Below are positions 32,797-33,673 of a stretch of 33,673 nucleotides of DNA, one piece after another. Origin of the DNA: an uncultured Oscillospiraceae bacterium (GTDB lineage: Bacteria; Bacillota; Clostridia; Oscillospirales; Acutalibacteraceae); contig URED01000025.1 of assembly GCA_900546785.1 (NCBI GenBank), positions 1 to 33,673 of the forward strand. The letters are read 5' to 3'. Positions within the stretch are counted from its first letter, which is position 1. Every line of letters starts with the position of its first letter. The position numbers were made by a program, and so were the translations under genes. The notes beneath the pieces were generated by a model. That model was given only the letters and a program-made list of their open reading frames with translations. It ran no database searches and had not been told where the DNA came from.

Positions 32797-33315
32797 ATGG
32801 ATACGCTTGAAGCGATCAAAACAAGAAGAAGCACAAGAAAATACAAGAGCGACCCGGTTCCGCAGGAACTGCTGGACAAGATCATTGAGGCAGGTCTGTA
32901 CGCGCCGAGTGGCATGGGCAGGCAGGCAACGATCATACTTGCTGTTACCGACAAAGCCATGCGGGATAAGCTTTCCGCCATGAACGCAAGGATCATGGGC
33001 ACAGACAGCGACCCATTTTACGGCGCGCCGGCGGTGCTGGTTGTGCTTGCAAAAAAGGACTGCCCCACCGGCGTCTATGACGGCAGCCTTGTCATGCAAA
33101 ATCTGATGCTTGCCGCGCACGAGCTTGGGCTTGGCAGCTGCTGGATCCACCGCGCGAAAGAGGAATTTGAACTGCCGGAGGGCAAAGAAATTCTGAAATC
33201 TTTAGGCATTGATGAAGCGTATGAGGGAATCGGCCACTGCATCGTAGGCTATGCGGACGGCGATACCCCCTCCCCCGCCGAAAGAAAAGAAAACAGGGTA
33301 TTTTATATAAAATAA
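32797..33315 (+). CDS. Nitroreductase-family flavoprotein
   Basis: A 172-residue FMN enzyme using NAD(P)H to reduce nitro compounds, quinones or flavins. Seen: the FMN-phosphate motif RRSTRKYKSD near residue 10, AGLYAPSGMGRQ, NLMLAAHELGLGSCWI and the terminal IVGYADGDTPSPAERKENR. It is near the short end of the family, typical of Clostridial members. ATG 32797 has CAGAGGTG upstream; a longer reading from 32659 overlaps yfbR and its terminator. The physiological substrate is not predictable. Confidence 0.9.
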   Translation: MDTLEAIKTRRSTRKYKSDPVPQELLDKIIEAGLYAPSGMGRQATIILAVTDKAMRDKLSAMNARIMGTDSDPFYGAPAVLVVLAKKDCPTGVYDGSLVMQNLMLAAHELGLGSCWIHRAKEEFELPEGKEILKSLGIDEAYEGIGHCIVGYADGDTPSPAERKENRVFYIK

Positions 33316-33330
33316 AATATTATTTTGAGC

Positions 33331-33368
33331 AAAAAAGCGCCCGGCAGGATTTCAGATCCGCCGGCGCT
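33331..33368 (-). terminator. Minus-strand terminator at the right edge
   Basis: AGCGCC, GGC and GGAT (33336-33350, two single-base bulges) pair with ATCC, GCC and GGCGCT (33356-33368). On the minus strand TTTTTT follows the stem (33336-33331); on the plus strand no T-run follows. It would end something transcribed leftward from the gene-free right end. Confidence 0.65.
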
Positions 33369-33422
33369 CAGCGTGTAGAAAAAGGTGTAAATTCAGAAAA
33401 ATGGGCAGTCCTACACGCTGAG
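33367..33422. repeat. 12-bp perfect inverted repeat
   Basis: CTCAGCGTGTAG (33367-33378) and CTACACGCTGAG (33411-33422) are perfect inverted copies with 32 bases between. The left arm shares two bases with the adjoining terminator stem. Confidence 0.85.
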
Positions 33423-33505
33423 GAGACTTCGAGAAATCGAGCTGAATTTCGTTTTTCGCGAGTGGGTGCCGTACATATAAGCTGGCGAGAGCCGAATACG
33501 ATATG

Positions 33506-33611
33506 GTTTTAACCGGCTGCTTTCCGTCTGTGCTGCGTTAAAAATCTCGGTATACAGTAGTATACCATCGATTTTATGCCTTGCCCAATCAAAAATCAGC
33601 TCGGTTAAAAC
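33506..33611. repeat. Long imperfect hairpin
   Basis: The outer arms GTTTTAACCGGCTG (33506-33519) and CAGCTCGGTTAAAAC (33597-33611) pair with one bulge. Nested inside are AAAATC/GATTTT and a perfect GGTATAC-AGTA-GTATACC core at 33549-33566. The whole 106 bases can fold as one interrupted hairpin. Confidence 0.7.
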
Positions 33612-33673
33612 TGCAGGGCACTGAAAATGATGGCGGCGTGGATGAATTTTTGCTTTTGAAACGGCAGATGTGC

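Larger units (their letters stand above)
33316..33673. other. Gene-free structured region at the right edge
   Basis: These 358 bases contain no frame with coding character on either strand. They hold the minus-strand terminator, the 12-bp inverted repeat, a small stem CTTCGA/TCGAG near 33427-33441 and the 106-base hairpin. The density of nested inverted repeats suggests a structured RNA gene read leftward, or a dispersed non-coding repeat of this lineage. The region continues past the window. Confidence 0.5.

Overview
The window looks like a piece of a spore-forming, Gram-positive Clostridia chromosome, most like a gut Oscillospiraceae/Ruminococcaceae genome. The reasons are an alpha/beta small acid-soluble spore protein, a PdaA-like deacetylase, a monomeric [FeFe] hydrogenase, a wall-elongation operon (mreBCD plus PBP2), extracytoplasmic and intracellular glycoside hydrolases, AGGAG-type ribosome binding sites with some TTG/GTG starts, and moderate GC. 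This is inferred from gene content; no marker gene was compared with a database.

Left part (1-11.4 kb). A tRNA-Pro(CGG) with its terminator sits at the edge, next to the tail of an unidentified reading frame that may be an integrase end. Then come a GH51 arabinofuranosidase with a C-terminal membrane anchor and a lipoprotein phosphohydrolase-type enzyme (start codon directly after stop codon), a MerR regulator overlapping an ABC-2 exporter, and a ZIP metal transporter behind a strong promoter that carries a 7-bp palindromic operator. A convergent minus-strand pair follows (FRG-domain protein, then AIM24-like protein), then a divergent monomeric [FeFe] hydrogenase and a TetR regulator.

Middle (11.4-17.7 kb). 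An intracellular GH89 alpha-N-acetylglucosaminidase is followed directly by a GH36 alpha-galactosidase cut off before its catalytic residues. The cut joins about 2.7 kb of AT-richer DNA from the interior of a phage/ICE 'polyvalent' protein, itself broken at a run of seven A. This debris ends just before a spore protein gene, whose 3' side carries three stacked hairpins.

Right part (17.7-33.7 kb). A minus-strand operon reads RING-finger/DUF2628 membrane protein, galU, CPBP intramembrane protease (with 15 GYQQPN-type repeats) and tadA. On the plus strand lie prfB, a PdaA-like deacetylase, mreB-mreC-mreD-mrdA, mgsA, hisS-aspS-yfbR and a nitroreductase. These are housekeeping genes for translation, wall elongation and nucleotide handling. 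Two details stand out: methylglyoxal synthase lacks two active-site aspartates, and the prfB/pdaA junction has a terminator hairpin that contains the next gene's ribosome binding site.

The last 358 bases hold no convincing gene but several nested inverted repeats and a minus-strand terminator, suggesting a structured RNA or a dispersed repeat. No CRISPR array, complete insertion sequence or complete prophage is visible.
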